DNA of 38,651 nucleotides from contig DEDL01000024.1 in NCBI GenBank assembly GCA_002349525.1, positions 33,416 to 72,066 of the forward strand, given 5' to 3'. Numbering within the stretch: the first letter of the stretch is position 1; each line of letters opens with the position of its first letter. Of the stretch, positions 1 through 9,881 are shown piece after piece. The stretch comes from Lachnoclostridium sp. UBA2905 (lineage in GTDB: Bacteria; Bacillota; Clostridia; Lachnospirales; Lachnospiraceae). A program made the translations under genes and the position numbers. Below the pieces are notes generated by a model. The model did not search any database and had not been told where the DNA came from. It saw only the letters and a list, made by a program, of their open reading frames with translations.

Positions 1-853
1 GTCCCTTTAAAAGTGCTGAAAGTTCATCTGCACACTCCCTGCTGTCATTCACACCTGCAATCATAGTATACTCAAATGTAACTCTTCTTCCTGTTTTATC
101 CACAAAATATCTGCAAGCATCTATTATCTCTTTTATACTGTATTTGTTGGCAACAGGCATGGTTTTTCTTCTTATCTCATCATTGGAGGCATGAAGGGAT
201 ATGGCAAGAGTAACTGACAATTCCTCGTCTGCAAACTTATATATTCTTTCAACAAGTCCACATGTGGATACAGTAATATTTCTCTGACTGATATTAAGTC
301 CGTCTTTATTGGTGACCATTCTTATAAACTTAATCAGCTCATCATAATTGTCAAATGGCTCACCAATACCCATAACTACAATATTATCGACTCTTTTTCC
401 CATCTCTCTCTGGATATTATATATCTGGGAAAGCATCTCTGAGGCAGTAAGACTTCTCTCTAATCCAAGAAGAGTTGACGCACAGAATTTGCAGCCCATT
501 CTACAGCCAATCTGGGAAGATATACATACACTCATCCCATAATCGTACTGCATGGCAACGCTTTCAATGATTCCTCCGTCATGTGTTGCCATAAGATACT
601 TGGCTGTACCATCAAGCTTAGAAACAATCTTTTCTTTTATCTCAAGTGGCAATACATGATAATAGCCTGCAAGCTCTTCCCTTAATTTTTTAGGGAGATT
701 TGACAGGTCCTCATATGATGAGGCAAGTTTTTTATGTACCCACTCATATATCTGCTTACTTCTAAAGGCCGGATATCCGTTTTCCTTAAGATATTCTTCC
801 AGCTCATTTTTTTCAAATGACACAATGTCCCTATAATCTCTGTATCTTTCCAT
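1..853 (-). CDS. rlmN: 23S rRNA (adenine2503-C2)/tRNA methyltransferase RlmN, 3'-truncated by window edge
   Basis: Radical-SAM enzyme that methylates C2 of A2503 in 23S rRNA (and A37 of some tRNAs). The reading frame is open from an ATG at 853 to the window edge, giving about 284 residues. The family is usually near 345-360, so about 60-70 C-terminal residues lie outside the window. The radical-SAM cluster motif is visible as GCRMGCKFCAST (CX3CX2C), followed by the GIGEPFDNYDELI segment typical of RlmN. The N-terminal part (EEYLKENGYPAFRSKQIYEW) is the expected helical domain. It starts 3 bp after the rsmB stop, so it is the last visible gene of the def-fmt-rsmB train. The second catalytic cysteine near the C-terminus cannot be checked here. 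Confidence 0.95.
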   Translation of the reverse strand, partial: MERYRDYRDIVSFEKNELEEYLKENGYPAFRSKQIYEWVHKKLASSYEDLSNLPKKLREELAGYYHVLPLEIKEKIVSKLDGTAKYLMATHDGGIIESVAMQYDYGMSVCISSQIGCRMGCKFCASTLLGLERSLTASEMLSQIYNIQREMGKRVDNIVVMGIGEPFDNYDELIKFIRMVTNKDGLNISQRNITVSTCGLVERIYKFADEELSVTLAISLHASNDEIRRKTMPVANKYSIKEIIDACRYFVDKTGRRVTFEYTMIAGVNDSRECADELSALLKG

Positions 854-856
854 CAA

Positions 857-2272
857 TTAAACACCCTTTTTAAATGCCGTAATATAAAATCCATCTGTGT
901 CATATTTTCCCGGTGGAATAACTATGCCATTCTTTTTATCAAGACATGACTTAATGCCCTCCGGTATATATTTTTCAAGCAAAAGACCTGAAACTTCTTC
1001 CTGGTATTTTTCAAGAAACCAGGCATTATTATCCTCATTTTCCTTTTTGTTTACTGTACATGTTGAGAAAACAATAATACCTCCCTGCTTTACATATGAA
1101 AAGGCATTATCTAACATTTTTTTCTGAATATCTGCAAGAGAAGTCAGATCAGTTTCTGTGGTATTATATTTGATATCCGGTTTTTTTGCAATAACCCCCA
1201 GGCCGGAACATGGAAGATCTGCAATTATTATGTCATACTTTTCCTTATCCTCTTCCATAAAAACAAGGGCATCTGCCACCTGGCACAAAACATTTTTTAT
1301 GCCAAGTCTCTTAACATTTTCTTCTATTTTTGAAACCTTACTTTCCGTAACATCCCTTGCAATACATTTAACGCGTTCTTCATATCCTGCAAGATATAAA
1401 ACCTTTCCACCGGGAGCAGCGCACATATCAAGGACATTAATACTACTCTCAGATGTTGGATAATTATCCTTAATATATTCACAGATTATATATGCAGGTA
1501 ACATGGAGCTTTCGTCCTGAACTACAAATTCCCCCTGGCTAAAGCCTTCTATCTCACTTACAGAAGTTCCCTTTGTAATTCTTAATGCATATGGGATAAT
1601 ACTTCCCTGCTTATATTCTATGTTCTGGTTCTGCAGCTTTTTAGCAAGCTTTTCAATATTTTCAGGTTTATCCGGTCTCACCGTAATATCCGGTTTTTTC
1701 AAAAAATAATCAAAGGCCTCCCTGGCTGCTTTACTTCCAAGCTCCCTCTCAAAATGCTTTATAATCCATTCCGGCATGGAATATTTTACCGAAAGACCTG
1801 CCTTGCTATCAATATCTACGTCTCTTCCGCTTCTTGCAATATTTCTCAAAACACCGTTAACAAAGCCCTTTAATCCCTGATAGCCCTTTTTAACTGTAAG
1901 CTTTACTGCCTCATTTACAGCAGCATTGTCCGGCACCTTATCCATATATAATATCTGGTACACAGACATCCTTAAAATGTCCCTGATATAAGGCTTAAGC
2001 TTATTTACCGGTTTTGATGAATATTGATTAATAATATAATCTATTGTAATACATCTCTCAATAGTTCCTTCAGAGAGTGCTTTTATAAATGCTCTGTCTC
2101 TCCTGTCAAACACATACTCTCCATTGTCATCACTTATGTATGCATATTCTGAAAGAGCATCATTTAAAAAACTGCCGTTTTCCATTACAGCATTAACTAC
2201 GGCAAGAACAGACTGTCTTGCCGTAATATTTTTTGTATTAAAATTATCTGATAGATTTCTGTTTTTCGCCAT
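857..2272 (-). CDS. rsmB: 16S rRNA (cytosine967-C5)-methyltransferase RsmB
   Basis: SAM-dependent m5C methyltransferase of the Sun/RsmB family acting on C967 of 16S rRNA. The 471-residue protein has an N-terminal NusB-like RNA-binding domain (about 15-150) and a C-terminal Rossmann methyltransferase domain. SAM motif I is LDMCAAPGGK near 281-290. The two conserved cysteines are C355 in DLPCSGLG (motif IV) and C405 in STCTV (motif VI, the covalent nucleophile in this family). Length is normal (about 430-470). It lies between the zinc peptidase (34 bp upstream) and rlmN (3 bp downstream), matching the common Firmicutes order def-fmt-(peptidase)-rsmB-rlmN. Confidence 0.97.
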   Translation of the reverse strand: MAKNRNLSDNFNTKNITARQSVLAVVNAVMENGSFLNDALSEYAYISDDNGEYVFDRRDRAFIKALSEGTIERCITIDYIINQYSSKPVNKLKPYIRDILRMSVYQILYMDKVPDNAAVNEAVKLTVKKGYQGLKGFVNGVLRNIARSGRDVDIDSKAGLSVKYSMPEWIIKHFERELGSKAAREAFDYFLKKPDITVRPDKPENIEKLAKKLQNQNIEYKQGSIIPYALRITKGTSVSEIEGFSQGEFVVQDESSMLPAYIICEYIKDNYPTSESSINVLDMCAAPGGKVLYLAGYEERVKCIARDVTESKVSKIEENVKRLGIKNVLCQVADALVFMEEDKEKYDIIIADLPCSGLGVIAKKPDIKYNTTETDLTSLADIQKKMLDNAFSYVKQGGIIVFSTCTVNKKENEDNNAWFLEKYQEEVSGLLLEKYIPEGIKSCLDKKNGIVIPPGKYDTDGFYITAFKKGV

Positions 2273-2306
2273 TAATCATACCTTTCAATTCAACTTCTAC
2301 CTGCAT

Positions 2307-3062
2307 TTAATCATCTCTTTTTCCAAATAAGAAAATAAGTCTTAAAAGCTGGAGAATTGCAGTAAGTGTAGCTGCCACATAAGTAAGCGCTGCTGCCCTA
2401 AGAACCTTTCTTCCACCCTTAAGCTCATCAGCTCTTAATATTCCCATTGATTCAATACAGCCAAGGGCACGTCTTGATGCATTAAATTCCACTGGAAGTG
2501 TAACCACCTGAAATGCAACTGCTGCCGAAAACAGTATAATACCAATATTAATAAGCAGTGATGAACCACCAAATAATATACCAAGAATAATAAATACCCA
2601 TGAAAGAGAGGAGCCAATGTTGGCAACTGGTACAAGTGCAGTTCTTATATTAAGGGGTGCATAATCTGTGTCATGCTGTAAGCAGTGTCCACATTCATGT
2701 GCCGCTACTGCAATTGCAGCAATTGATGTACCATTATAAACACTTTCAGATAATGATACAACCTTTTTTGAAGGATCATAATGATCTGTAAGCTTTCCGG
2801 GAATACATCTTATGGAAACATCCATAATGCCATTACTTCTAAGTATTCTCTCAGCTGTCTGTGCTCCTGTAAGACCCGAATATGATCTTACCCTGTTATA
2901 CTTTGCAAATGCTGAATTAACCTTTGCAGATGCAATTAATGAAATAACAACACCTATAAGTACAAGAATGTAGGTAGGATCATAAAACATTCCAAAACCC
3001 GGTCCATATCCATATCCTCCATAGTAACCCATGGCTGCCACAACTAAACCTAATGAATTCAT
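2307..3062 (-). CDS. Membrane zinc metallopeptidase, YugP/Zn_peptidase_2 family
   Basis: Predicted integral-membrane neutral zinc metallopeptidase; substrate unknown. A hydrophobic N-terminal segment (FYDPTYILVLIGVVISLIA) is followed by the zinc-site motif HECGH (HExxH) in AVAAHECGHCLQHD, then two or three hydrophobic stretches (IGSSLSWVFIILGILFGG and beyond). The Gly/Tyr-rich N-terminus (YYGGYGYGPGFG) is common in this family. The frame opens at 3068, where ATG overlaps the fmt stop as ATGA. A GGAGG lies only 1 nt before that ATG but about 7 nt before the ATG at 3062, so 3062 is preferred, giving 251 residues. Translation is probably coupled to fmt. The family is often found beside fmt and rsmB in Clostridia; why is unknown. 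Confidence 0.9.
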   Translation of the reverse strand: MNSLGLVVAAMGYYGGYGYGPGFGMFYDPTYILVLIGVVISLIASAKVNSAFAKYNRVRSYSGLTGAQTAERILRSNGIMDVSIRCIPGKLTDHYDPSKKVVSLSESVYNGTSIAAIAVAAHECGHCLQHDTDYAPLNIRTALVPVANIGSSLSWVFIILGILFGGSSLLINIGIILFSAAVAFQVVTLPVEFNASRRALGCIESMGILRADELKGGRKVLRAAALTYVAATLTAILQLLRLIFLFGKRDD

Positions 3063-3064
3063 AC

Positions 3065-4024
3065 TCATTCCTCCATTCCCAATACGGCTCCTTCACTCAT
3101 TCTGCATCCACGCAGATATGCCGCAGTATCCATTCGCTTCTTGCCTTCCGGCTGCAAACTTTCTATTACAAGAATATCTTTCCCTGTCTTAACGTATATA
3201 TACTCTTTAGTTATTTTAACTATGCTACCACATGGAGCCTCCTTATATGAGTCAAAATCGTCTGCCTCACAGGCATTCATAACAAAGGCCTTCCAGATTT
3301 TTATCATCCTGCCATCATAATAAGTATAAGCACTTGGCCATGGATTAAGTCCTCTTATAAGCCTTTCAATTCTAACGGCATCCCAGTTAAAATCTATAAG
3401 TCCCATTTTTTTATGAAGCATACCTGCATAAGATGCTTCTCCGGTCTGTGGACTTCTTGTTACCAGACCCTTTTCTGACATGTCAAGGGCTTCACATATA
3501 AGTGGTCCTCCCATAAGGGCAAGCTTGTCAAATAAGCTTCCACCGGTTTCATCAGCTTCGATTTTAATACTCTTTTTAAGTATGATATCACCTGTGTCAA
3601 GCCCCTCATCCATATACATAATGGTGATACCTGTTTCTTCATCTCCATCAATTACAGCCTGCTGGATAGGTGCAGCACCTCTCAGTCTTGGAAGTAATGA
3701 TGCATGAATATTGAGACATCCATATTCAGGTATGTCAAGCACTGCCTTAGGAAGAATCTGTCCAAATGCAGCTACGACTATAACATCCGGATTGGCATCC
3801 CTGACTGTTTTTATACTTTCTTCATCCTTCATTGTATCTGGCTGAAATACCGGTATATTATGCTTAAGTGCTTCTTCCTTAACTGGTGTATATAACACCT
3901 TTCCTCCTCTTCCCTTAGGTTTGTCCTTCTGTGTTACACAAAGAACAACCTCATGACCTGCCTCAACAATACTTCTAAGTGGTAAAACGGCAAAGTCCGG
4001 GGTACCCATATATACTACTCTCAT
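3065..4024 (-). CDS. fmt: Methionyl-tRNA formyltransferase
   Basis: Transfers a formyl group from N10-formyltetrahydrofolate to Met-tRNAfMet for initiation. The 319-residue length is typical. Visible motifs are the N-terminal VVYMGTPDFAV strand-loop, the active-site region NIHASLLPRLRGAAPI with the family Asn and His, and a C-terminal OB-like tRNA-binding domain beginning near GLNPWPSAYT. The start ATG at 4024 has GGAG about 8 nt upstream. The gene begins 3 bp after the def stop, and its own stop overlaps the downstream peptidase. Pairing with def is functionally sensible: one adds the formyl group, the other removes it. Confidence 0.97.
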   Translation of the reverse strand: MRVVYMGTPDFAVLPLRSIVEAGHEVVLCVTQKDKPKGRGGKVLYTPVKEEALKHNIPVFQPDTMKDEESIKTVRDANPDVIVVAAFGQILPKAVLDIPEYGCLNIHASLLPRLRGAAPIQQAVIDGDEETGITIMYMDEGLDTGDIILKKSIKIEADETGGSLFDKLALMGGPLICEALDMSEKGLVTRSPQTGEASYAGMLHKKMGLIDFNWDAVRIERLIRGLNPWPSAYTYYDGRMIKIWKAFVMNACEADDFDSYKEAPCGSIVKITKEYIYVKTGKDILVIESLQPEGKKRMDTAAYLRGCRMSEGAVLGMEE

Positions 4025-4027
4025 ATA

Positions 4028-4519
4028 TTATTCTCCTTCTTCTGCGTAATACTCATCTGCATCATGTAACTTTCCTTCCACATGGCTTACATACATAACT
4101 CCATCAAGATGTTCAATCTCATGCATAAATGCTCTGGCAAGAAGCTCGTCTCCTTCGTAGGTAACCTCTTCCATATTTTCATTATATGCCTTAACCTTTA
4201 CATGATCAGGTCTTGTTACAATACCTACTTTTCCAGGTACTGAAAGACATCCCTCCGGACCTGTCTGTTCGCCACTGGTTTCTAATATTTCAGGATTAAT
4301 AAGGATAATAGGATCGTCTGCTTCTTCTGAAACGTCTATAACAACAATTCTTTTAAGAATACCAACCTGTGGTGCTGCAAGGCCTACACCTCTTGCATCA
4401 TACATGGTATCTAACATATCATCTATTAAAACCTTAACCTTATCTGTAACTTCTTTAACTTCCTTTGATCTTTTTGTGAGGATCTCATCCCCAAGAACTC
4501 TTATCTGTCTGATAGCCAT
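4028..4519 (-). CDS. def: Peptide deformylase
   Basis: Metalloenzyme that removes the N-formyl group from nascent proteins. All three family motifs are present: GVGLAAPQVG (motif 1), EGCLS (motif 2, metal-ligand Cys) and HEIEHLDG (motif 3, HExxH with two metal His). The open frame extends to 4537, but GGAGG sits 5 nt before the ATG at 4519, and the protein then begins MAIRQIRVLGDE as expected, giving 163 residues. A strong promoter (4583-4611) overlaps the end of priA just upstream, so def appears to head its own transcript def-fmt-peptidase-rsmB-rlmN. Confidence 0.97.
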   Translation of the reverse strand: MAIRQIRVLGDEILTKRSKEVKEVTDKVKVLIDDMLDTMYDARGVGLAAPQVGILKRIVVIDVSEEADDPIILINPEILETSGEQTGPEGCLSVPGKVGIVTRPDHVKVKAYNENMEEVTYEGDELLARAFMHEIEHLDGVMYVSHVEGKLHDADEYYAEEGE

Positions 4520-4582
4520 AACTGCCTCCATAATCACTATTTCAAATTCACATTAACAGTTGAATGTGTACACTTATTCTAC

Positions 4583-4611
4583 ATTATAGCACTCCTTTTG
4601 CCATAATTCAA
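4583..4611 (-). promoter_or_regulatory. Sigma-A-type promoter for def operon
   Basis: Reading the minus strand, TTGAAT (4611-4606) is separated by exactly 17 bp from a perfect TATAAT (4588-4583), which carries an extended TGc. The -35 box overlaps the priA stop codon. The predicted start of transcription is about 55-60 nt before the def ATG. Confidence 0.7.
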
Positions 4612-6869
4612 TCCACATCTATCCACACATCAAAACGCTTTTTTTCGTACATAACATCAAGATATTCCACAATCATATCACGCAGCCTGTATAAGAGCTT
4701 ATCATCTTCACACTTAACATACAGGACAAATCTGTATGAGTCGCATATTTTAGCCAGAAAATGAGGTGCAGGTCCAATAACCTTTGCAGCATCATTTCCC
4801 TTAAAATATAAAAGAGTGTTTCTTGCCACATCATCTATTATTTTCTTAGCATAAGCCTCTTTAGATGATGCCGTCATAATGCTCATTATTCTTGATACAG
4901 GTGGATATGATAAAAGCCTTCTGTAATTAATCTCTTTGTTAAAAAATTCCCCATAATCCTGTTTAACCGACGCTGTCACGGCATAATGATCAGGATTATA
5001 AGTCTGAATATATACGTCTCCGGGCCTGTTTCCTCTTCCTGCACGACCTGCTGCCTGCACCAGGGTCTGGAAGGTCCTTTCAGCCGCTCTGTAATCACTC
5101 ATATTAAGAGTCATATCAGCTGCTACAATACCCACAAGAGTTACAAGAGGAAAATCGTGTCCCTTTATAATCATCTGGGTCCCAATTAAAATATCTGCTT
5201 CATGTGCGCCAAATGATTCTAAAACGTTAACATAACCATCTTTTCCTGTTGTTGTATCAGCATCCATCCTAAGCACCCTTGCCTCAGGAAACATCTCTTT
5301 GACCATTGACTCAATTTTCTGGGTACCTGTACCAAATGTGCCTATATATTTTGAACCACATTTTTCACATGTAGTTACCATATCCCTTTCATATCCACAA
5401 TAATGACATACCAGCTTTTTCCTGTTATGACCGTAATGAAGGGTTAATGATACATCACAGTGGGGACATTTTACAACCTCGCCACAATTTCTGCAGCTTA
5501 TAAAGCCTGAAAAGCCCCTTCTGTTTAAAAAGAGCATTACCTGCTCATTTTTCCTTAATCTGTCACCTATGGCATCCCTTAAACCTGTGCTTATTATAGA
5601 ATAGTTTTTATTCTTAAACTCTTCTCTCATATCAGCAACATGTATATTGGGAAGTCTGCTGTTTCCACCACGGATGTCAAGTCTGTACAATTTGACAGGC
5701 TTATCTCCCTTATAGTCTTCACTTGTTCTGTAATAGGTTTCAATTGAAGGAGTGGCAGAGCCAAGAATTAAGGATGCCCCTGAAAGTCTTGCAAGCTCTC
5801 CTGCCACACATACGGCACTGTATCTTGGAATTGTCTCGCTGACATATCCGGATTCATGCTCCTCATCTATAATAATAAGTCCAAGTCTTTCAAAAGGAGC
5901 AAACAGGGCAGACCTTGGGCCAATAATAACATCTACATCCCCATTTTTCGCTCTCATATACTGATCATAGCGTTCACCGGCTGACATTTTTGAATTAAGG
6001 ATGGACACCCTCCCTCCAAATCTTTTATAAAATCTTCCGGAGGTCTGATAGGTAAGGGCAATTTCAGGAATAAGTACAATAACCTGGTATCCAAGGCCAA
6101 TAACCTTTTCCATGACAGCCATATACACTTCTGTCTTTCCACTTCCTGTTATACCATGTATAAGGTACTCTCTTCTGATTCCCTTTTCATATTCCCCTGT
6201 AATGTCATCAGCTATTTCCTGCTGTTTTTCATTGAGTATGACATTCCTTCCCCAGCTTCCATAATCCATTTTGGGGTTTCTAAATACATCCTCAGCTTCA
6301 ACAGCTATAATTCCATCTCTTTCTAAAGAGTTGAAGGTTGATGGTCCTATATTCTCTTCATTCTTAATATAATTATAGTCTAAAATACCATTTTCACTGT
6401 CAATAAGACATTTAAGAAGCCTTGCCCTTGCAGCAGCATTTTTCTTAGAATTAAGTTCAAGAAATACTGCCCTTGCCTTTTCCTTATCAAGCTTTAGCAC
6501 AACACTCTTCTTTTTAACAGTTTTCACCTTGCTTTTAACAGGCATTACTGTCTTGATTGCCTCATTCATGGTGCACTGGTAACGGTTTTTCATAAATGCT
6601 GCCAGCTGTAGCATTCTTTCTGATGTATCTAATGTCTTTTTGCACAAGCCACTTATGCTTTTTATCCTTGATACGTCATATTCAGGCTTATCTGAAATTC
6701 TTATAACATAGCCCTTTATCATCCTGTCAGACACACCAAAGGGAATCATTACGGCCTGTCCAACCTTAACCTTTTCCCTGATACCATCCGGAATCTTGTA
6801 CTGATATGCCTTATCAAGACTATCCACAGAAATATTTACAATAACATCTGCGTAAATATCTTTAGTCAT
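4608..6869 (-). CDS. priA: Primosomal protein N' (replication restart helicase PriA)
   Basis: Superfamily 2 3'-5' DNA helicase that recognises stalled forks and reloads the replisome. The 753 residues include an N-terminal 3'-DNA-binding domain (1-105), Walker A GITGSGKT (239-246), Walker B DEEH (335-338) and the zinc-binding insertion with four CxxC pairs (CRNC, CPHC, CHYC, CEKC). The helicase motif QAAGRAGR follows in the second RecA-like lobe. Length is normal. The start at 6869 has GGGAG about 6 nt upstream and overlaps the murF stop by 8 bp, so the two are translationally linked. It is the last gene of the dapF-murE-murF-priA train. Confidence 0.97.
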   Translation of the reverse strand: MTKDIYADVIVNISVDSLDKAYQYKIPDGIREKVKVGQAVMIPFGVSDRMIKGYVIRISDKPEYDVSRIKSISGLCKKTLDTSERMLQLAAFMKNRYQCTMNEAIKTVMPVKSKVKTVKKKSVVLKLDKEKARAVFLELNSKKNAAARARLLKCLIDSENGILDYNYIKNEENIGPSTFNSLERDGIIAVEAEDVFRNPKMDYGSWGRNVILNEKQQEIADDITGEYEKGIRREYLIHGITGSGKTEVYMAVMEKVIGLGYQVIVLIPEIALTYQTSGRFYKRFGGRVSILNSKMSAGERYDQYMRAKNGDVDVIIGPRSALFAPFERLGLIIIDEEHESGYVSETIPRYSAVCVAGELARLSGASLILGSATPSIETYYRTSEDYKGDKPVKLYRLDIRGGNSRLPNIHVADMREEFKNKNYSIISTGLRDAIGDRLRKNEQVMLFLNRRGFSGFISCRNCGEVVKCPHCDVSLTLHYGHNRKKLVCHYCGYERDMVTTCEKCGSKYIGTFGTGTQKIESMVKEMFPEARVLRMDADTTTGKDGYVNVLESFGAHEADILIGTQMIIKGHDFPLVTLVGIVAADMTLNMSDYRAAERTFQTLVQAAGRAGRGNRPGDVYIQTYNPDHYAVTASVKQDYGEFFNKEINYRRLLSYPPVSRIMSIMTASSKEAYAKKIIDDVARNTLLYFKGNDAAKVIGPAPHFLAKICDSYRFVLYVKCEDDKLLYRLRDMIVEYLDVMYEKKRFDVWIDVD

Positions 6870-8319
6870 CTAATACTCCCTTTACAATTTTATCCATCTG
6901 CATACCTCTTGAACCCTTGCAAAGAACAAGATCTCCTGCTTTAATATTACTTTTAAGGAAATCAAGGGCATCCGCTCTGTCTTCAAAGCTTCTTACAACA
7001 AATGCCCCATCCTTAATCTCAGCCGAACCCTTTATGGCTTCTTTGGCAATATATGCAGCTTCCCTTCCAACAGTTATTAAAACATCTGTTTTAATTGTTT
7101 CTTCGTTATTCTTCGCAATATATCTTCCAATCTCCCTGTGAAGTCTTTCTGACTCCTGTCCAAGCTCAAGTATATCTGCAAGAACTGCATATCTTTTTCC
7201 ATCACACTTTTTATCCCATAAAACGGATAAACCGCTTTTCATGGAATCAGGACTTGCATTGTAGGTATCATCAATAATTGTAAAGCCGTTTTTCTCAAAG
7301 AATTCTCCACGCATAGCCACCGGACGATATTCTTCAATTCCCTTAATCGCAGCCTTAATATCCACCCCAAATATATCTGCAAATGCAAGGGCAGCAAGGG
7401 CATTATAAACATTATGTACACCAAGTACCGCAAGCGACACTCTGTGTTTTCCCTTTCCCGGAATATCCACATCAAAGGACACACCCTTATCCTCATTATG
7501 TATATTTTCAGCCTTAATAAGACACTTTTCATCTTCTCCATAATAAATGATCTGGGAATCATCAAGAATCACATCTGCTTCCCTGCTGACATTTTCCCTG
7601 TCAAAGGCATCCGGAGCATTAAGCATCTCATCATTTGAAGGTATAAGAAGTATTCCTGATTTTCTAAAGCCTCTTACTATATCTATTTTTTCTTTTCTTA
7701 TGTTTTCTCTGCTGCCAAGCTGTCCAATATGTGATACCCCGATATTAGTTATTACGGCAGCACATGGTCCTGCCATTTCTGTAAGCCTGTGCATCTCTCC
7801 AGGCTCACTCATTCCCATTTCTATAACACCTATATCATACTCATCTGTCAATTCAAACATCATAAGGGCAACACCTAACTGGCTGTTAAGATTCCCCCTT
7901 GTTTTAAGGACTTTTTTTCCTGCTCCCAATGCTGCAGCTATCATCTCTTTAGTTGTTGTCTTTCCGACACTTCCTGTAACTCCAATAACAGGTATCTGAT
8001 ATTTTTTTCTGTACCAGCCTGCAAGCTTCTGGATTGCCCTTAAGGTATCATCAGTTTTAATGCAAACTCCCTTTTCAAGAGTCTCCTCATCCATATCTTC
8101 ACTTACAAGGGAAACCGACGCACCATTATCAAATGCACTGGCAACATATTTGTTGCCATCTGTTCTTTCACCCTTAATTGCAACAAATAACGAGTTTTTT
8201 TCAATTTCCCTTGAATTAGAACTTACATGTGTCACAAATTTATTCAGTTTATCCTCTGTTTTTTCTCCAAGAATTACTCCACCTGTTACATCAACTATTT
8301 CACTTACTGTTATTCTCAA
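6862..8319 (-). CDS. murF: UDP-N-acetylmuramoyl-tripeptide--D-alanyl-D-alanine ligase
   Basis: ATP-dependent ligase adding D-Ala-D-Ala to the UDP-MurNAc-tripeptide, the last cytoplasmic step of the peptidoglycan monomer. Walker A is GVTGSVGKTTT, followed by the GNLNSQLGVALM segment typical of MurF, and the C-terminal ligase domain includes DDTYNASPDSM. The open frame extends to a TTG at 8358, but GGGAGG lies 8 nt before a second TTG at 8319. That gives MRITVSEIVDVTGG, the usual N-terminus, and 485 residues. A TTG start may keep expression modest. It lies 35 bp after murE and overlaps priA. Confidence 0.95.
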   Translation of the reverse strand: MRITVSEIVDVTGGVILGEKTEDKLNKFVTHVSSNSREIEKNSLFVAIKGERTDGNKYVASAFDNGASVSLVSEDMDEETLEKGVCIKTDDTLRAIQKLAGWYRKKYQIPVIGVTGSVGKTTTKEMIAAALGAGKKVLKTRGNLNSQLGVALMMFELTDEYDIGVIEMGMSEPGEMHRLTEMAGPCAAVITNIGVSHIGQLGSRENIRKEKIDIVRGFRKSGILLIPSNDEMLNAPDAFDRENVSREADVILDDSQIIYYGEDEKCLIKAENIHNEDKGVSFDVDIPGKGKHRVSLAVLGVHNVYNALAALAFADIFGVDIKAAIKGIEEYRPVAMRGEFFEKNGFTIIDDTYNASPDSMKSGLSVLWDKKCDGKRYAVLADILELGQESERLHREIGRYIAKNNEETIKTDVLITVGREAAYIAKEAIKGSAEIKDGAFVVRSFEDRADALDFLKSNIKAGDLVLCKGSRGMQMDKIVKGVLDD

Positions 8320-8354
8320 AATATTATCCTCCCGTCCTTTATAATGTTTATTAA

Positions 8355-9848
8355 TCAATAGTTTTCCACTATATCCCTGTCACATAAATTATATTTCCTG
8401 CCACGTATTTCCTGATATTTTTCATGGCCTTTACCTGCAACTACTATAATATCATTTTCTTTGCTGTTTGACAAAGCATATTCCACTGCAGTTTTTCTCT
8501 CTTCGATCATTTTATAAGCTTTATATCTTTTATTTTCTGCCATAAGTATTCCTTTTTCAATATCCTCCATTATAAGCACTGCATCATCGTAACGTGGATT
8601 ATCTGAGGTTACAATTATATAATCAGAATATTTTGCAGCTGCCTGGCCCATCTCATATCTTCTAAGCTTTGAACGGTTTCCCCCACAGCCAAATACACAT
8701 ACAACATTACCATCTGTATAACGCCTGACGGCTTTTAGTACCTGACTTAGGGCAAGGGCATTATGGGCATAATCTATTATAATACCTGCCAGTCCCTTTC
8801 TCTTAATGTACTCCATTCTTCCGCTTATATTAAGATTTGACAGCACTTCAAGTTCTATATTATTAACTGTCTCTTTTTCATCCATAAATAATATGCTGTC
8901 ACATACAGTCTTTGCAGCCACTGCATTATATACCGAATACACTCCGCCAAGGCTTACCATATACTTAAAACCATCTATTACAAATGACATGCCGGGAACC
9001 ATATCACCCTCACCCGTCTTCCCGTCTTTATTCACCATTACATATTCAACCCCTGAAGGCATTCCATAATATATAACCCTTCCCCTTGCGCTATTTGCCA
9101 TAATGCCTGAATACATATCATCCTTATTTATTACAGAAAGGTCACACTGTTCAAATAACCTTGCCTTGCACTTTATATATTCATTAAGACTTTCGTGCTC
9201 ATTTTTCCCTATATGATCATGGGAAATGTTAGTAAATATTCCGTAGTCAAAATGAATTGCATAGACCCTTTCTAACATTAAGCCCTGGGAAGAAACCTCC
9301 ATGACAACAGCTTTCATACCGGCATTTTTCATGTCATATAAGGTTTTCCATATTTCATAAGATTCCGGGGTGGTATTTTCATTTTGTTTTGAAATGATAC
9401 CATAGCTGGTTTCAATACTTCCTATGATTCCGGTTTGGATTCCGGCAGCAGAAAGTATCCCCCTTATCATATATGTTATGGTTGTCTTCCCCTTGGTTCC
9501 GGTAACACCAATCATTATCATATCCTTTGCAGGATTGTCAAAATAATTTGATGACATTTTTGCAAGGGCCTTTCTTGTATCTGCCACCTGTAAAAGAGTG
9601 ACTCCAAGGGTAACATCAACAATATCCTCACATACTATAACTGTTGCTCCATTATAAACAGCTTCCTTTACAAGCTTATGGGAATCCGTGTGAAATCCTT
9701 TAATACATACAAATACTCCTCCCGGCATTACGTCCTTTGTATTATAATGAATACTGCCTGTTTCCCTGTCTGTTCCACCCTGGATAATATTATAATCAAT
9801 GCCTTCTAACAGCCTCTCAAGTTTAATTTTCCTATTACAAGCATCCAT
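8355..9848 (-). CDS. murE: UDP-MurNAc-L-Ala-D-Glu:meso-diaminopimelate ligase
   Basis: Mur ligase adding the third residue of the peptidoglycan stem peptide. The P-loop is GVTGTKGKTT near 114-123, and the central domain has the HDHIGKNEH region. The specificity loop reads DNPR at about 415-418; DNPR is the signature of meso-diaminopimelate-adding enzymes, whereas lysine-adding ones carry a different tetrapeptide. The downstream position from dapF, which makes meso-DAP, agrees. Length (497) is normal. The ATG at 9848 has an AGGGA stretch a few bases upstream; no better start was seen. It sits 33 bp after dapF and 35 bp before murF. Confidence 0.96.
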   Translation of the reverse strand: MDACNRKIKLERLLEGIDYNIIQGGTDRETGSIHYNTKDVMPGGVFVCIKGFHTDSHKLVKEAVYNGATVIVCEDIVDVTLGVTLLQVADTRKALAKMSSNYFDNPAKDMIMIGVTGTKGKTTITYMIRGILSAAGIQTGIIGSIETSYGIISKQNENTTPESYEIWKTLYDMKNAGMKAVVMEVSSQGLMLERVYAIHFDYGIFTNISHDHIGKNEHESLNEYIKCKARLFEQCDLSVINKDDMYSGIMANSARGRVIYYGMPSGVEYVMVNKDGKTGEGDMVPGMSFVIDGFKYMVSLGGVYSVYNAVAAKTVCDSILFMDEKETVNNIELEVLSNLNISGRMEYIKRKGLAGIIIDYAHNALALSQVLKAVRRYTDGNVVCVFGCGGNRSKLRRYEMGQAAAKYSDYIIVTSDNPRYDDAVLIMEDIEKGILMAENKRYKAYKMIEERKTAVEYALSNSKENDIIVVAGKGHEKYQEIRGRKYNLCDRDIVENY

Positions 9849-9881
9849 CTGTCCCTACACTCCCACACATTATTTTGCCTT

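Noticed and set aside
7547..7999. 150-residue open frame antisense to murF
   Set aside because: Lies wholly inside murF on the other strand, with no ribosome-binding site or recognisable domain; a by-product of the codon pattern of the real gene.
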